Assembly (NCBI GenBank): GCA_949740535.1
Contig: CATJHO010000085.1
Coordinates: 1-40,533 of the forward strand
Direction: 5' to 3'
Length of the DNA: 40,533 bases
DNA from: an uncultured Lachnospiraceae bacterium
GTDB taxonomy: Bacteria > Bacillota > Clostridia > Lachnospirales > Lachnospiraceae
A program made the position numbers and the translations under genes. The notes under the pieces are model-generated. The model was not told where the DNA came from. It saw nothing but the letters and a program-made list of their open reading frames with translations, and ran no database searches. This document shows, in pieces, positions 1 through 8,660 of the stretch. How positions within the stretch are numbered: the stretch's first letter is position 1; every line of letters starts with the position of its first letter.

Positions 1-15
1 ATACTTCTCCACCTC
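1..15 (-). promoter_or_regulatory. Ribosome binding site of a gene beyond the left edge
   Basis: Read on the minus strand, the bases just after the stop codon of the permease gene give AGGAGGTGGAGAAGTAT. This is a near-perfect Shine-Dalgarno sequence with no start codon yet reached. The next gene of the operon therefore begins just outside the window. In CUT1 sugar transporters the order binding protein, first permease, second permease is usual, so a second (MalG/UgpE-type) permease is expected. Confidence 0.7.
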
Positions 16-909
16 CTATACTTCGTAGTTCACCCATTTCTTCTGTCCCCAGAACTGGAAGGCCGTTACAATACCGATGAGAAGAACGGTCCAGATCACC
101 ACTGCGGAGCCGTAGCCCTTATTGCCGGCTACAAAGGACTCGCGGTAGAACAGGAACATCAGAGACTGGGCGCTTGTCAGTGCCGGGTTTGACTCCTCAA
201 CCATCATGTAAATCAAGTCGTATACCTTCAGGGAGGACATCAAACGCATAATCATAACTACGAACAGAGTAGGAGAAACCATAGGCAGCGTAATGTGGAA
301 GAACTGCTGAATCTTGGTTGCTCCGTCAAGGCTTGCCGCCTCATAGTAGGACTTGGATATATTCTGCAGTCCCGACAGAAGAAGCACCGCATCGTAGCCG
401 ATGGCGCTCCAGATTGCCACGATAGCACAGGTCACCATAACCACGTTGGGATTGGTAATCCAGTTTACGTTGTTCCCCAGAAGGGTATTGATGATACCGT
501 ACTCGGTGTTGAACATCCACTTCCACACCATAGCAACCGCCGCCGGAGCTACAACCATGGGCAGGAAGAAGATGGCACGAAAAGCCGTTCTTCCCTTAAT
601 CTTCGTGTTCAGCATAACCGCAACCACCAGCGCCAGAAAAATGCCAAGAGGCACGGTCAGGAGGCAGAAATAAATGGTATTTAAATTTGCTCTCCAGAAG
701 TCTGTATTGGTGAACATGTTAATATAGTTGGTCAGACCGTTAAACTCATAAAAGCCAAAGGGCTTTGTCTTTGTAAAGCTCAATTTTAAAGTGTCAATAA
801 ACGGGTAAAGATTCAGTACAAGCAGGCCGATAATGGTGGGCGCTACCATGATATAGCCCCACATGCCCTCGGTCTTGGCGAACTTCCCCGCCTTGCTGTT
901 ATTTGCCAT
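16..909 (-). CDS. Sugar ABC transporter permease, MalF/UgpA type (CUT1)
   Basis: This 297-residue protein is an integral membrane permease of a carbohydrate ABC importer. It has about six hydrophobic segments, starting with an N-terminal one (residues about 17-37). The cytoplasmic EAA loop is visible as YEAASLDGATKIQQFFHI followed by TLPMVSPT, the site that docks with the ATPase. Length and layout fit the MalF/UgpA/LacF family. It lies 15 bp downstream of a solute-binding lipoprotein gene and in front of a strong ribosome binding site at the window edge, so it is the middle gene of a binding-protein/permease/permease operon. The ATPase is not visible; CUT1 systems often share one encoded elsewhere. 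The substrate cannot be read from the sequence. Confidence 0.95.
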   Translation of the reverse strand: MANNSKAGKFAKTEGMWGYIMVAPTIIGLLVLNLYPFIDTLKLSFTKTKPFGFYEFNGLTNYINMFTNTDFWRANLNTIYFCLLTVPLGIFLALVVAVMLNTKIKGRTAFRAIFFLPMVVAPAAVAMVWKWMFNTEYGIINTLLGNNVNWITNPNVVMVTCAIVAIWSAIGYDAVLLLSGLQNISKSYYEAASLDGATKIQQFFHITLPMVSPTLFVVMIMRLMSSLKVYDLIYMMVEESNPALTSAQSLMFLFYRESFVAGNKGYGSAVVIWTVLLIGIVTAFQFWGQKKWVNYEV

Positions 910-924
910 ATAGAAACCTCCCCT

Positions 925-2211
925 CTACTCTGCTTCTGCTGTGTCAATGGCAGTCTGGATATTCTTCAGGCCGTCCTCCAGTGTGGATTTCCCGGAGTAA
1001 ATGCGAAGAAGCTCATCCTGTACCTTCGGCTTCCATACGGAACGGGAAGCATTGTTCACGCTCTGCACGCCGTAGTCAAACATATCTACACATTTCTGTA
1101 CATCTACTTTATAGTCAAACTGGTCAAATACTTTTACCCAGGTATCTTCAAGACCGATGTAAGCAGGAATGGCCGCGCCGGATTCACCCTGGACGCGCTG
1201 TCCCTCCTCGGAACCGAAGAACTTGAGAACATCCTTTACGATCTCCAGGTTCTTTCCCTTGGCGCCGGTTGCATAGCACAGACCGTTGGAAATTGTGGCT
1301 CTTCCGTCACCCTCTGCCGGATTCGGGCACATAGGCAGTACTGCCACGTCCCATTTCCCCTGCATCTCCGGATAATTCTGCATCTCGGAGAGAAGGTTCC
1401 AGTTTCCTTCCAGGAACATCGAACCCTGCTCGGAGAAGAAGGCCGTTCCGGGAGAAGTCTCCGCAAAGTAGTTCTGATCCGGGCACCAGTCTTCCTTCTG
1501 AAGATTGATGTAGAACTCCATAGCCTCTATGGTTGCCGGATTGTCAAAGCCGCCTCTTGTCTTATCCTCCGTCAATATGTAACCGCCGTTCTGGTAAACA
1601 AAGTTCCAATATCCAAGCTGATCATCTCCGTAGGCCATATAGCCGTACTTTCCGGTAACATCGTAAACTTTCTGGGACGCTTCTGTTAAGTCATCCCATG
1701 TCCAGGTATCATCTGGGTAAGATACGCCTGCGGCGTCAAACATTTCCTTGTTGTATACCAGACACACTGTATCCTTGTCCTTGGGGATTCCGTAGTATCT
1801 GCCGTCACTTCCCTGAATATTTGCCAGAGAGATCTCTGAAAAATGATTCTTGTAATAGTCGGGATCTTCATCATTATACAGATCCGTCAGATCCGCAATC
1901 ATGCCGTAATCTGCATACTTCAAGATCTCATTGGTATGCATCCAGAACACATCCGGCATCTGATTACTGATAGCCGCTGCCTCCAGCTTGGTCCAGTACT
2001 CGCTCCAGCTTGTAACCTGAACCTCAATTACCACATCCGGGTTTTTCGCGGTGTAAGCATCACATACGGCCTGCATTCCATCTCTCTGATTGACGTCCCA
2101 GATCTGGAATGTCAGATGGGTCTTGCCGTCGGAGGCTTTCCCGCACGCAGCTAATCCAAAAGCTAATACCACGACCAGAAGAGCTGCAAGTAATTTCTTC
2201 ATGTTCTTCAC
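925..2211 (-). CDS. Extracellular sugar-binding lipoprotein (ABC transporter, family 1)
   Basis: This 428-residue protein captures the substrate outside the membrane for the neighbouring permease. It starts with a lipoprotein signal: basic MKNMKK, a hydrophobic core, then the lipobox LAAC with Cys at about residue 23. The mature part has the usual features of bacterial extracellular solute-binding protein family 1, including LTFQIWDV and VFWMHTNEI. The start is the GTG at 2211, because AAGGAGGG lies 6 bases upstream; the internal ATG at 2202 would leave a spacing of about 15. A promoter is recognisable at 2378-2407. It is cotranscribed with the permease. The sugar is unknown. Confidence 0.95.
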   Translation of the reverse strand: MKNMKKLLAALLVVVLAFGLAACGKASDGKTHLTFQIWDVNQRDGMQAVCDAYTAKNPDVVIEVQVTSWSEYWTKLEAAAISNQMPDVFWMHTNEILKYADYGMIADLTDLYNDEDPDYYKNHFSEISLANIQGSDGRYYGIPKDKDTVCLVYNKEMFDAAGVSYPDDTWTWDDLTEASQKVYDVTGKYGYMAYGDDQLGYWNFVYQNGGYILTEDKTRGGFDNPATIEAMEFYINLQKEDWCPDQNYFAETSPGTAFFSEQGSMFLEGNWNLLSEMQNYPEMQGKWDVAVLPMCPNPAEGDGRATISNGLCYATGAKGKNLEIVKDVLKFFGSEEGQRVQGESGAAIPAYIGLEDTWVKVFDQFDYKVDVQKCVDMFDYGVQSVNNASRSVWKPKVQDELLRIYSGKSTLEDGLKNIQTAIDTAEAE

Positions 2212-2340
2212 AAGTTTCCCTCCTTAAATATGGACATATTCGTTCCGAATTTGGCAATTTTCCCGTAAAAAAAGCCCCAAATCCGGTGTAGAAATAGTGA
2301 ATAAAACCATTCCGCCCTGGCCAGGTGCTGGAACCAAATT

Positions 2341-2363
2341 GGGTATTATGAATAATAACACCC
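2341..2363 (-). other. Hairpin in the 5' leader of the binding-protein gene
   Basis: GGGTATTAT and ATAACACCC are complementary (one G-U pair) around a 5-base loop. The hairpin lies just downstream of the promoter at 2378-2407, near the 5' end of the inferred mRNA. It could protect the transcript or be an operator palindrome. No regulator for it is visible nearby. Confidence 0.4.
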
Positions 2364-2377
2364 CTTTTTTCAAAGAA

Positions 2378-2407
2378 ATTATAACATTTCTGCGGAAAAC
2401 AGGTAAA
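2378..2407 (-). promoter_or_regulatory. Sigma-A-like promoter for the CUT1 sugar operon
   Basis: On the minus strand a perfect TATAAT (2378-2383) is preceded, after 18 bases, by TTTACC (2402-2407). It lies about 170 bases upstream of the binding-protein start codon. It is the best promoter in the 618-bp gap between the two transporter operons. Confidence 0.6.
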
Positions 2408-2492
2408 TATACTCTCTGCGATTTTTATATACCAAAATGCTGTATTCAGGTGCATAATGGATAAAAAGAAAAAATTTTGACATATTCGAACA

Positions 2493-2617
2493 GGGCAGAG
2501 CCGGACAGGGGGTAAAGGAACCGGCTGTCAAGCCTGCTTGAGCAGACGGTTTGTTTACTCCCTATCCGGCAAGCCCAGCGAGCCGGGAGAATCCGCAGGA
2601 TTTTCCCGGCTCTGCCC
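2493..2617. repeat. Nested inverted repeats in a non-coding gap
   Basis: In the gap 2212-2829, GGGCAGAGCCGG (2493-2504) is the exact reverse complement of CCGGCTCTGCCC (2606-2617). Inside it, 2500-2516 pairs with 2554-2570 with two mismatches, and 2580-2594 pairs with 2598-2612 as a separate hairpin. The arms compete, so alternative folds are possible. It carries no coding frame and sits between a terminator and a promoter. It may be a dispersed palindromic repeat or a structured RNA; the sequence alone does not decide. Confidence 0.5.
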
Positions 2618-2712
2618 GTCCGTCCCCAAAATTCTCTCCACCTGCGGACTGAGTCTGCCTGGTATCTGTAAGATATTCATAGGATTTACTCTCTCTTGAC
2701 AAGGACATACAT

Positions 2713-2762
2713 AAAAAGAACTGTTACAAAATACTGAAATCCCAGTATTCTATAACAGTTCT
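2713..2762 (-). terminator. Rho-independent terminator of the RbsABC-type operon
   Basis: AGAACTGTTA (2717-2726) pairs with TAACAGTTCT (2753-2762), and an inner AATACTG/CAGTATT pair extends the stem. On the minus strand the stem is followed by TTTTT. It lies about 70 bp downstream of the permease stop codon, so it ends the operon 7374 to 2830. Confidence 0.75.
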
Positions 2763-2829
2763 GCAAAAACAATTTTAACTGTTTCTTTTATTCTTCTATT
2801 ACTCTGCCTTCAGTTGACAAGGGTATCAA

Positions 2830-3786
2830 TCACGCATTTTTATCCTTTATCGTAGAAAAAATCACCGCCAGCACAATGATCGCTCCCTTCAGCATCATCT
2901 GCGGGTAAGAAGATACATTCAAGAGATCCAGCAGATTGTTAATAATCCCCAGAATAAACACTCCGATAATCACTCCGCTGATATTTCCTTTTCCGCCTGT
3001 AAAGCTGGTTCCGCCGATTACGACAGAGGCAATACAGTCATTGGCCAGCGCCTCTCCATTGGTAGGGGCGCCAAGCCCCAGCCGGGCGGTCATGAGGATT
3101 CCGCCGACAGCACAGCAGAAGCCGGAAAATATGTAGGGGAACATTTTCCAGAATAAGGTATTAATTCCGGAAAGCTTTACAGCCTCTTCGTTGCCGCCGA
3201 TGGCATAAGTGATGCGCCCAATGACGGTTTTTCGCATAATGAACATGGTCATCAGGATAATCAGAATCATAATAATGGTCAGCATAGGGATTCCTGCAAT
3301 CTTTCCCTTTCCGATAAAAGTCATTACTGCCGCGTCTTCTGCCTGTTTCCAGGATACCGGAGAGGATCCCGTGTACCAGTAGGCGATGCCTCTGGCAAAT
3401 TCCATCATGCCCAGGGTTACGATAAAGGGGGCAATCCGCAGAGCAGAAACAATGAAACCGTTTACGGTTCCTATGACCATACAGATCAGGAGCGTTGCCA
3501 GAAGCGCGGGGAAAAACCCGGCATGATTCAAAAGGGATGCCATAAATACGCTTGCCACAGCCAGATTCGATCCAACACTTAAATCAATTCCCCCTGAGAG
3601 TATGCAGGTAAACATGCCAAGGCTTACTACCATAATGGATGCCTGCTGGATCAGCAGGTTCTGCATATTAATTTTGGTAAAGAATACATCGGAAAGAATA
3701 GATGCAATCACGATCATCAATATAAGTACTGCGATGGGAATTGCCTGTGTTTTAAAATATCCTTTTACTTTTGCACTGACGCTCAT
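2830..3786 (-). CDS. Simple-sugar ABC transporter permease (RbsC type, CUT2)
   Basis: This 318-residue polytopic membrane protein has 8-10 hydrophobic segments. Family hallmarks are visible: GGIDLSVGSNLAVASV near residues 65-80 and IASVVIGGTSFTGGKGNISG near 235-255. These place it in the branched-chain/ribose-type permease family (RbsC, XylH, YtfT). It would form the membrane channel for the ATPase and the lipoprotein upstream. Its start ATG overlaps the stop of the ATPase gene by 4 bases, which indicates translational coupling. It is the last gene before the terminator at 2713-2762. Substrate unknown, probably a monosaccharide, polyol or small sugar acid judging from neighbouring genes. Confidence 0.95.
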   Translation of the reverse strand: MSVSAKVKGYFKTQAIPIAVLILMIVIASILSDVFFTKINMQNLLIQQASIMVVSLGMFTCILSGGIDLSVGSNLAVASVFMASLLNHAGFFPALLATLLICMVIGTVNGFIVSALRIAPFIVTLGMMEFARGIAYWYTGSSPVSWKQAEDAAVMTFIGKGKIAGIPMLTIIMILIILMTMFIMRKTVIGRITYAIGGNEEAVKLSGINTLFWKMFPYIFSGFCCAVGGILMTARLGLGAPTNGEALANDCIASVVIGGTSFTGGKGNISGVIIGVFILGIINNLLDLLNVSSYPQMMLKGAIIVLAVIFSTIKDKNA

Positions 3787-5282
3787 CTGCTTTCCTCCTT
3801 ATACATACACTGCAGAACCAGCTCGGTTGACTTAAGCTCCTGCCCGTTTAATTCTCCCACGACCGTTCCGCCGCGCATGACAATGGTCCGATCGCACACA
3901 CCCTGGATTTCTTCTATCTCTGAAGAAATGACAAGGATGGATTTTCCCTGTTTTCTCAGTTCTTCCAGAAGGCTGTAAATCTCCGCCTTTGCCCCCACAT
4001 CAATTCCCTGGGTCGGCTCATCAAAGATCAGGATATCCGGATCAGCGGTGAATGCTTTGGCAATTACTACCTTCTGCTGATTGCCGCCGCTTAATTCCTG
4101 TACAGGGCTTTCGATGGAAGCCATACGTACCTTCAGATCCTCACACAGCTTTTGTACTCTGGTATATTCCTTCTTCTTGTCACAGATTCCATGGGATGCA
4201 ATGGATTTAAGCCTTGACAGAGAAATATTTTCCCGGATCGGACGGCACAGTACCATGGCCTGTCCCTTGCGGTCCTCCGGCGCCAGAAAAATTCCTGCTC
4301 TTGCAGCGTCTGCCGGATACCGGAACTTTACTTCCTTTCCCCTGACCTTCATTTTTCCGCTGCGAATCCGGTCTGCTCCGAAAACAGCCATGGCTGTCTC
4401 AGTTCTTCCACTGCCCACCAGCCCTGCCAGCCCCAGGATTTCTCCTTCTTTCAGAGAAAAGCTTACCTTATGTATCTTGTCTGTCGTCACATCGATAAGC
4501 TCCAGCACGGGTGTCTCGCTTATGGGCTTTCCCTTATCCTCACAGTACATGGCTCCCAGATTCTTTCCAAGCATATGGGCAATGAGATCATCCTTTTTAA
4601 GTTCCTGATTCTCAAGAACTGCCACCAGCTGGCCGTCCCGCATTACAGAAATGCGGTCACTGAGCTGGAAAACCTCTTCCAGACGATGAGAAATATAGAT
4701 GATGGTGACATGTTCTTTTTTCAGGGATTCAATAATCCGAAAGAGAATGGTCACCTCACTGTCTGAGAGTACGGCCGTCGGCTCATCAAAGATAATAAGC
4801 TTCGGCTTACGGAACAGCACCTTGGCAATGGCTGCAAACTGCTTCATGGCGCTGCTCAGCTCCTTCACCGGCGTCACTGCCTGAATCGGAATCTGATAAT
4901 GAGCAAGAAGCTCATCTGCTGCCTGATACATCTGCTTCCATGGCACCAGTCCTCTTGGCGCATGCGCCTTTTCTCCAAGGCAGATATTTTCTGCCACGGT
5001 CAGCTCCTCCACCAGCTCTGCCTGCTGGTAGACCTGTGCAATTCCATGCTTTTTGGCGGTTCCTGTTGTATTTTTCTTTATCTCTTTACCGCCCAGCAGT
5101 ATCCTTCCGGTATCACGCTGGTAAGCGCCGGTTAATATTTTCATCAGGGTGCTTTTTCCCGCTCCGTTCTCCCCCACCAGCGCCATGGTCTCTCCCTCAC
5201 GGACTTCCAGCGTCACGTCCTTGAGGGCATGTACGACACCAAATGACTTATTGATATCTCTCATTTCAAGCATGGCCTGCAT
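3783..5282 (-). CDS. Simple-sugar ABC transporter ATP-binding protein (RbsA/MglA type)
   Basis: This is a double nucleotide-binding protein of about 499 residues, the normal size of the RbsA/MglA family. The first half has Walker A GENGAGKST and Walker B LIIFDEPTAVLS. Its signature is the weak LSSAMKQ instead of LSGGQ. The second half has the degenerate Walker A GLVGSGRTE (Arg replacing Lys, usual in this family), signature LSGGNQQK and Walker B ILIFDEPTQGID. So one canonical and one degenerate site are present, as in RbsA. The first in-frame ATG (5288) sits directly against the Shine-Dalgarno GGGAGG; the second (5282) has 7-base spacing and is taken as the start. It overlaps the permease gene by 4 bases. 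Confidence 0.95.
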   Translation of the reverse strand: MQAMLEMRDINKSFGVVHALKDVTLEVREGETMALVGENGAGKSTLMKILTGAYQRDTGRILLGGKEIKKNTTGTAKKHGIAQVYQQAELVEELTVAENICLGEKAHAPRGLVPWKQMYQAADELLAHYQIPIQAVTPVKELSSAMKQFAAIAKVLFRKPKLIIFDEPTAVLSDSEVTILFRIIESLKKEHVTIIYISHRLEEVFQLSDRISVMRDGQLVAVLENQELKKDDLIAHMLGKNLGAMYCEDKGKPISETPVLELIDVTTDKIHKVSFSLKEGEILGLAGLVGSGRTETAMAVFGADRIRSGKMKVRGKEVKFRYPADAARAGIFLAPEDRKGQAMVLCRPIRENISLSRLKSIASHGICDKKKEYTRVQKLCEDLKVRMASIESPVQELSGGNQQKVVIAKAFTADPDILIFDEPTQGIDVGAKAEIYSLLEELRKQGKSILVISSEIEEIQGVCDRTIVMRGGTVVGELNGQELKSTELVLQCMYKEESR

Positions 5283-5347
5283 GCGCATACCTCCCTGTCT
5301 GTTCCTTTTACGCCCCCTCGCCTGCGGTTTGGCGGCCGAATTATCCT

Positions 5348-5392
5348 TTAAGGGGCTGTTCTGTAATTCTTATTTCGAACAGCCCCTTAAAC
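5348..5392 (-). other. Intercistronic stem-loop between binding protein and ATPase
   Basis: TTTAAGGGGCTGTTC and GAACAGCCCCTTAAA form a perfect 15-bp stem with a 15-base loop. It lies in the 171-bp gap after the binding-protein gene and before the ATPase gene. There is no T run on the minus strand. It is more likely an mRNA-stabilising or partial-attenuation hairpin that keeps binding-protein mRNA in excess, a common arrangement in ABC importer operons. Confidence 0.6.
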
Positions 5393-5453
5393 ACGTATCA
5401 CAATCCCTGTTTTTATCTCTGCTATGGTTCCCTGTGGAACCGGCAGCCGGTCT

Positions 5454-6608
5454 TTACCAGGCTGCGTCCGGATTGTAGTAATCGTCTACCATATCCGGAG
5501 TTACCAGTGTGGGCTCCATCTGAAGGGTCTTTGTAGAAGGAATGGTCCCCTCGTTCAGATAGCCGAGAATCGTCCTTGCTGCCGCCTCTCCTACTTCATA
5601 AGGGCTGTTTAATCCAAGGGCAACAATGGGGCCGCCGTCTTTCATAATCTCAAGCGCTCCCTTGGAACCGTCAACCGCCCCCATAATCAGGTTGTCTTCC
5701 AGTCCCAGCTGCTCTGCCGCACTTGTCGCTCCTACGATGTGGGCGTCACAGGTACCGATAATGCACTTTAAGTTCTGGTTTGCGGAAAGCATGTTCTGGG
5801 CGGTCTCCAGTCCCGACTCCTCGGAATATGCCCCTGCATAGAGGAACGCTGCTTCTACGATTCTTCCTTCTGTGTCAACATCCTTGATGGCGTCTCTGGC
5901 CCCCTGATTGCGCATAGCAGCAATAGAGTTTCCGTCTGTTCCGCCGATAAGGCCGTACTCAATGTCGCCTTCCGGATACATTTCAAGCAGTCTCTTAGCC
6001 AGCTCCTCACCCACCATATAGCCCAGACGGTATGCGTCTGTCACGCAGGCTGTGAGATATGCGGCTCCCTCCTCCGGGGGGACGTCAACAGCCACAACCG
6101 GTATGCCTGCCGCACAGGTATCTTCCAGTACAGAGGTCACGGTTTCCTGCGGGTTGGCCGGGTTGATGATAATGCCGTCTACCTGCTGGGTAATAAAGTT
6201 TTCCACCTGATTTACCTGTGTATTGGCATCATCGTTACACTCTACAAGCAACACTTTAACGCCTGCTTCATTCAGCAGTATCTCCAGATTGTCATAAAGA
6301 CCCTTAAACCATCCGGTGGATACATTGGTCATGGCACAGCCAATGGTATATTCCTTGTCAGCTTTCAACTCCGGAAGAGAGTCAAGATTCACATGCTCTG
6401 CCTCGGCGGGAATCGAATTATACAAGGTTAAGAGGTCACCGGATCCTTCTGCCTCGGCGGGCGCTTCCGTTTCCCCTTCTGTGTTCTCTTCTGTCTGGGC
6501 CGGAGGGGTTTCCGGTTCTTCCTGTCCTGAGGAGCATGCCCCCAATAAAGATATCATCATCACAGCTGACATCACAACGGCCATTTTCTTCCAAAATTTC
6601 TTTCTCAT
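5454..6608 (-). CDS. Sugar-binding lipoprotein (RbsB type, periplasmic-binding family 4)
   Basis: This 384-residue lipoprotein delivers substrate to the RbsABC-type transporter. The start is the ATG at 6608 (MRKKFWKK), which has GGAGG 6 bases upstream. A longer reading back to 6662 has no such site and would run through the end of the cyclase gene. The signal peptide ends at the lipobox LLGAC, Cys at about residue 25. A Glu/Thr/Pro-rich linker follows, then a sugar-binding domain with IGCAMTNVSTGWFKG and VDGIIINPANP, typical of peripl_BP_4 (RbsB/XylF-like). It follows the cyclase gene by 37 bp and precedes the stem-loop at 5348-5392. Confidence 0.93.
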   Translation of the reverse strand: MRKKFWKKMAVVMSAVMMISLLGACSSGQEEPETPPAQTEENTEGETEAPAEAEGSGDLLTLYNSIPAEAEHVNLDSLPELKADKEYTIGCAMTNVSTGWFKGLYDNLEILLNEAGVKVLLVECNDDANTQVNQVENFITQQVDGIIINPANPQETVTSVLEDTCAAGIPVVAVDVPPEEGAAYLTACVTDAYRLGYMVGEELAKRLLEMYPEGDIEYGLIGGTDGNSIAAMRNQGARDAIKDVDTEGRIVEAAFLYAGAYSEESGLETAQNMLSANQNLKCIIGTCDAHIVGATSAAEQLGLEDNLIMGAVDGSKGALEIMKDGGPIVALGLNSPYEVGEAAARTILGYLNEGTIPSTKTLQMEPTLVTPDMVDDYYNPDAAW

Positions 6609-6645
6609 ATCATACCTCCTGATTTCATCCAGTTCCGCAGTTTCC

Positions 6646-7374
6646 TTAGTCAATAATTGCAATGGGACGGATAGGGGATCCCGATCCGTTTTTGAGCTTC
6701 AGCGGCAGTGCCATAAAATAGCTTCTTGTGGGCAGTTCGCTTAAGTTCATCAGCATTTCCATAATAAAAATCTCGTTGGGAAGCCAGGAATTCCGGTGGC
6801 CGTAGGAATGAAGCTCCTCCCCGTCAATGACGGGAGTATCGCAGGCCACGGTATCGGATCCCACTGCCCGCACGCCTCTGTCTGCAAAAAGCTGGCAGGC
6901 CTCCTCGGACAGCCCCGGCTCGTTTGTGGCATAATACTTCCAGGAAGCATCCGTCTTCCAGTACTTCTGCCAGCCAAAATCCATCAGAACAATATCCCCT
7001 GCTCCTGCCTGATCGCCCATCTCCTGCTCAAGTTCCAGGATCTGTTCCCTGGTAATCCGATCGCCGGGCTTTGCCTCAAGCTTGTACATCTCATACTTGA
7101 CAGCCGGGCCGAACACCATATTGGCCGGGTATGTATCTACCGTGCAGTTCATCATCCCGGCTATGATATGTGCCGGACAGTCCACATGGGCTCCCGTGTG
7201 TTCTCCCATCACAAGACTCTGGCAGTAATAGCCGTCATGTCCGTGGGTAATGGTAGGGTCCACGATAATCTGAGGATGCGTAGGCCATTTGGGCATTCCA
7301 TTCTCAATCAGAGGGGATAAATCTACGATTCTGGCATTTTTCAAAATCTGATCCAGATTCTCCCATATGCTCAT
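6646..7374 (-). CDS. Cyclase-family metal hydrolase (kynurenine-formamidase-like fold)
   Basis: This 242-residue protein has the cyclase family signature (PF04199): HTGAHVDCPAH at residues 59-69, where the His and Asp residues bind the catalytic metal. SPLIENGMPKWPTHP near the start and AVGSDTVACDTP near residue 170 also fit. Known members hydrolyse N-formylkynurenine, isatin or related cyclic or amide substrates; many are uncharacterised. Here it is the first gene of a sugar-transport operon, so a sugar-lactone or similar hydrolase is a reasonable guess, but only a guess. AAAGGAG lies upstream of the ATG. The promoter is at 7412-7440. Confidence 0.88.
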   Translation of the reverse strand: MSIWENLDQILKNARIVDLSPLIENGMPKWPTHPQIIVDPTITHGHDGYYCQSLVMGEHTGAHVDCPAHIIAGMMNCTVDTYPANMVFGPAVKYEMYKLEAKPGDRITREQILELEQEMGDQAGAGDIVLMDFGWQKYWKTDASWKYYATNEPGLSEEACQLFADRGVRAVGSDTVACDTPVIDGEELHSYGHRNSWLPNEIFIMEMLMNLSELPTRSYFMALPLKLKNGSGSPIRPIAIID

Positions 7375-7400
7375 GTTCCTCTCTCCTTTCTTTTGTTAAT

Positions 7401-7410
7401 TTATTGTTAT
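7401..7410 (-). promoter_or_regulatory. Putative DeoR operator, copy 1
   Basis: TTATTGTTAT on the plus strand, identical to copies at 11537-11546 and 11570-11579. It overlaps the expected start of transcription of the cyclase operon. DeoR-family proteins often bind AT-rich direct repeats of this kind. The link to the DeoR gene at 11642-12415 is inferred from position. Confidence 0.4.
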
Positions 7411-7411
7411 A

Positions 7412-7440
7412 AATTTACCATAGATTTAACAATTAATCAA
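7412..7440 (-). promoter_or_regulatory. Candidate promoter for the cyclase/RbsABC operon
   Basis: On the minus strand TTGATT (7435-7440) lies 17 bases before TAAATT (7412-7417), which also has an extended -10 TG. It is in the AT-rich 146-bp gap before the cyclase gene. The motif ATAACAATAA (7401-7410) follows directly, between the -10 and the start codon, as a repressor site would. Confidence 0.5.
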
Positions 7441-7520
7441 GAGTTTTTTGTTTAAATATTATTATTTTTATATTATTTTCATTGTTCTTTTTGGCAAAAT
7501 ACCAACTTGAACACCCGTAT

Positions 7521-8660
7521 TCACACAGCCTCACAGGATGTTTTCCCAAAGAAGGCATTTAAGCTTTCCCCGCTGCGCAGCTCCTCCAGCATGCCGGCAA
7601 TGCTCTTAATCCCCTCTTCGTTTATCTGCGGATTCAGCTTCCGGAACAGACTGACGGCATCTGCGTACTCCTGATCCTGATACTTAAGCTCCTCATTGCG
7701 TTCCAGATAAAGCAGTGCGGCCGCGGCCACCAGACGCAGGACAAATGTATCTTCTCCCTGCTGGTCCATCAGATGCATGGGTCCCATAATCCGCTCCGTA
7801 GGCGAAAGCTTGCGCACGGCCGACCGGGCATTTTTCTGAATCGTATCCGAAATATCGGGATTGGAAAACTTCCGCAATGCTCTTTTGGAAAATTCCTGCT
7901 GATCTGCCGGCGCCACATCCATGCTTGTGCACAAGGTCCGGTTCAGACCTGTCAGAAGAAGGGTACAGAACCTGCGGATCAAAGTGTCATTGGCCGCTTC
8001 AGCGTAAATATCATATTTTAAATATGCACCCAGATAAGAAATACATGCGCTCAGACAGTTATATGTATAAATTTTCCTCTGAAGAAGCCTGTCCAGATGA
8101 GGGGTTGCCGGAAAATACGCAAAGGGCAGACGAAACAGGTTCTCGTCAATATCATAGGGGAGCTCTGGGTAATCCTCGGAAACAATATCCAGACTTCCTT
8201 TTGTTCTGGGAATACTGGTACAGAAAATCACTCCCTGGGTAATCCTGCTGTCCTCCGCCCCGCTTCCTTTCAGCGCTTTTCGAAATACCGTCTTGGGGGC
8301 AATTCCATTTTCACAGGCCACGATCTGAAGGGGTCTTCCTCTTCTCTCTCTGGCTGCCTCCAGAAAAGGCGTCAGCTCCCCCAGATGCTCCTCGCCTACG
8401 GCTGTAAAAATAAAGTCCGCCTGGGCCGTACGCTCCACAGCCTCCCTCTCTTCGGATGCAAAAGCCTCATATCCCTGAATCACGGTCTGAGGCTCTTTTG
8501 CGCCTACCTGGATCCGGTACTGTCTGCTCCTTCTCAGCGCCTCTATCAGCTCTCTGTCCCGATCTACAAAGCACAGCTCTACAGCTTCCTCACTCAGCAG
8601 TCTGGCAATAAACCCCCGGCCGCTTCCGCCTGCGCCTATAATCACCACACGTTCAGCCAT
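7521..8660 (-). CDS. Mannitol-dehydrogenase family oxidoreductase, second paralogue
   Basis: This is a polyol dehydrogenase-like protein of about 379 residues. The N terminus has a nucleotide-binding Rossmann loop (GAGGSGRGF). The C-terminal helical domain has RKLSPTERIMGP, the counterpart of RKL..GDR in MtlD. In this family the catalytic motif is K-x4-N-x2-H; here it reads KIYTYNCLS, Lys197 and Asn202 with Ser205 where His is expected. The substrate is unclear: mannitol-1-phosphate, a related polyol phosphate, or a hexuronate derivative are possible. The ATG at 8660 follows GGGGTGG and overlaps the end of the first paralogue by 8 bases. It is the last gene of the kinase operon. Confidence 0.85.
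   Translation of the reverse strand: MAERVVIIGAGGSGRGFIARLLSEEAVELCFVDRDRELIEALRRSRQYRIQVGAKEPQTVIQGYEAFASEEREAVERTAQADFIFTAVGEEHLGELTPFLEAARERRGRPLQIVACENGIAPKTVFRKALKGSGAEDSRITQGVIFCTSIPRTKGSLDIVSEDYPELPYDIDENLFRLPFAYFPATPHLDRLLQRKIYTYNCLSACISYLGAYLKYDIYAEAANDTLIRRFCTLLLTGLNRTLCTSMDVAPADQQEFSKRALRKFSNPDISDTIQKNARSAVRKLSPTERIMGPMHLMDQQGEDTFVLRLVAAAALLYLERNEELKYQDQEYADAVSLFRKLNPQINEEGIKSIAGMLEELRSGESLNAFFGKTSCEAV

Noticed and set aside
2060-2455. 131-codon minus-strand frame before the binding-protein gene
   Set aside because: It overlaps the start of the lipoprotein in another frame and covers its promoter; no family recognised.
2690-2702. Plus-strand TTGACA as a promoter
   Set aside because: No -10 box or plus-strand gene follows it.
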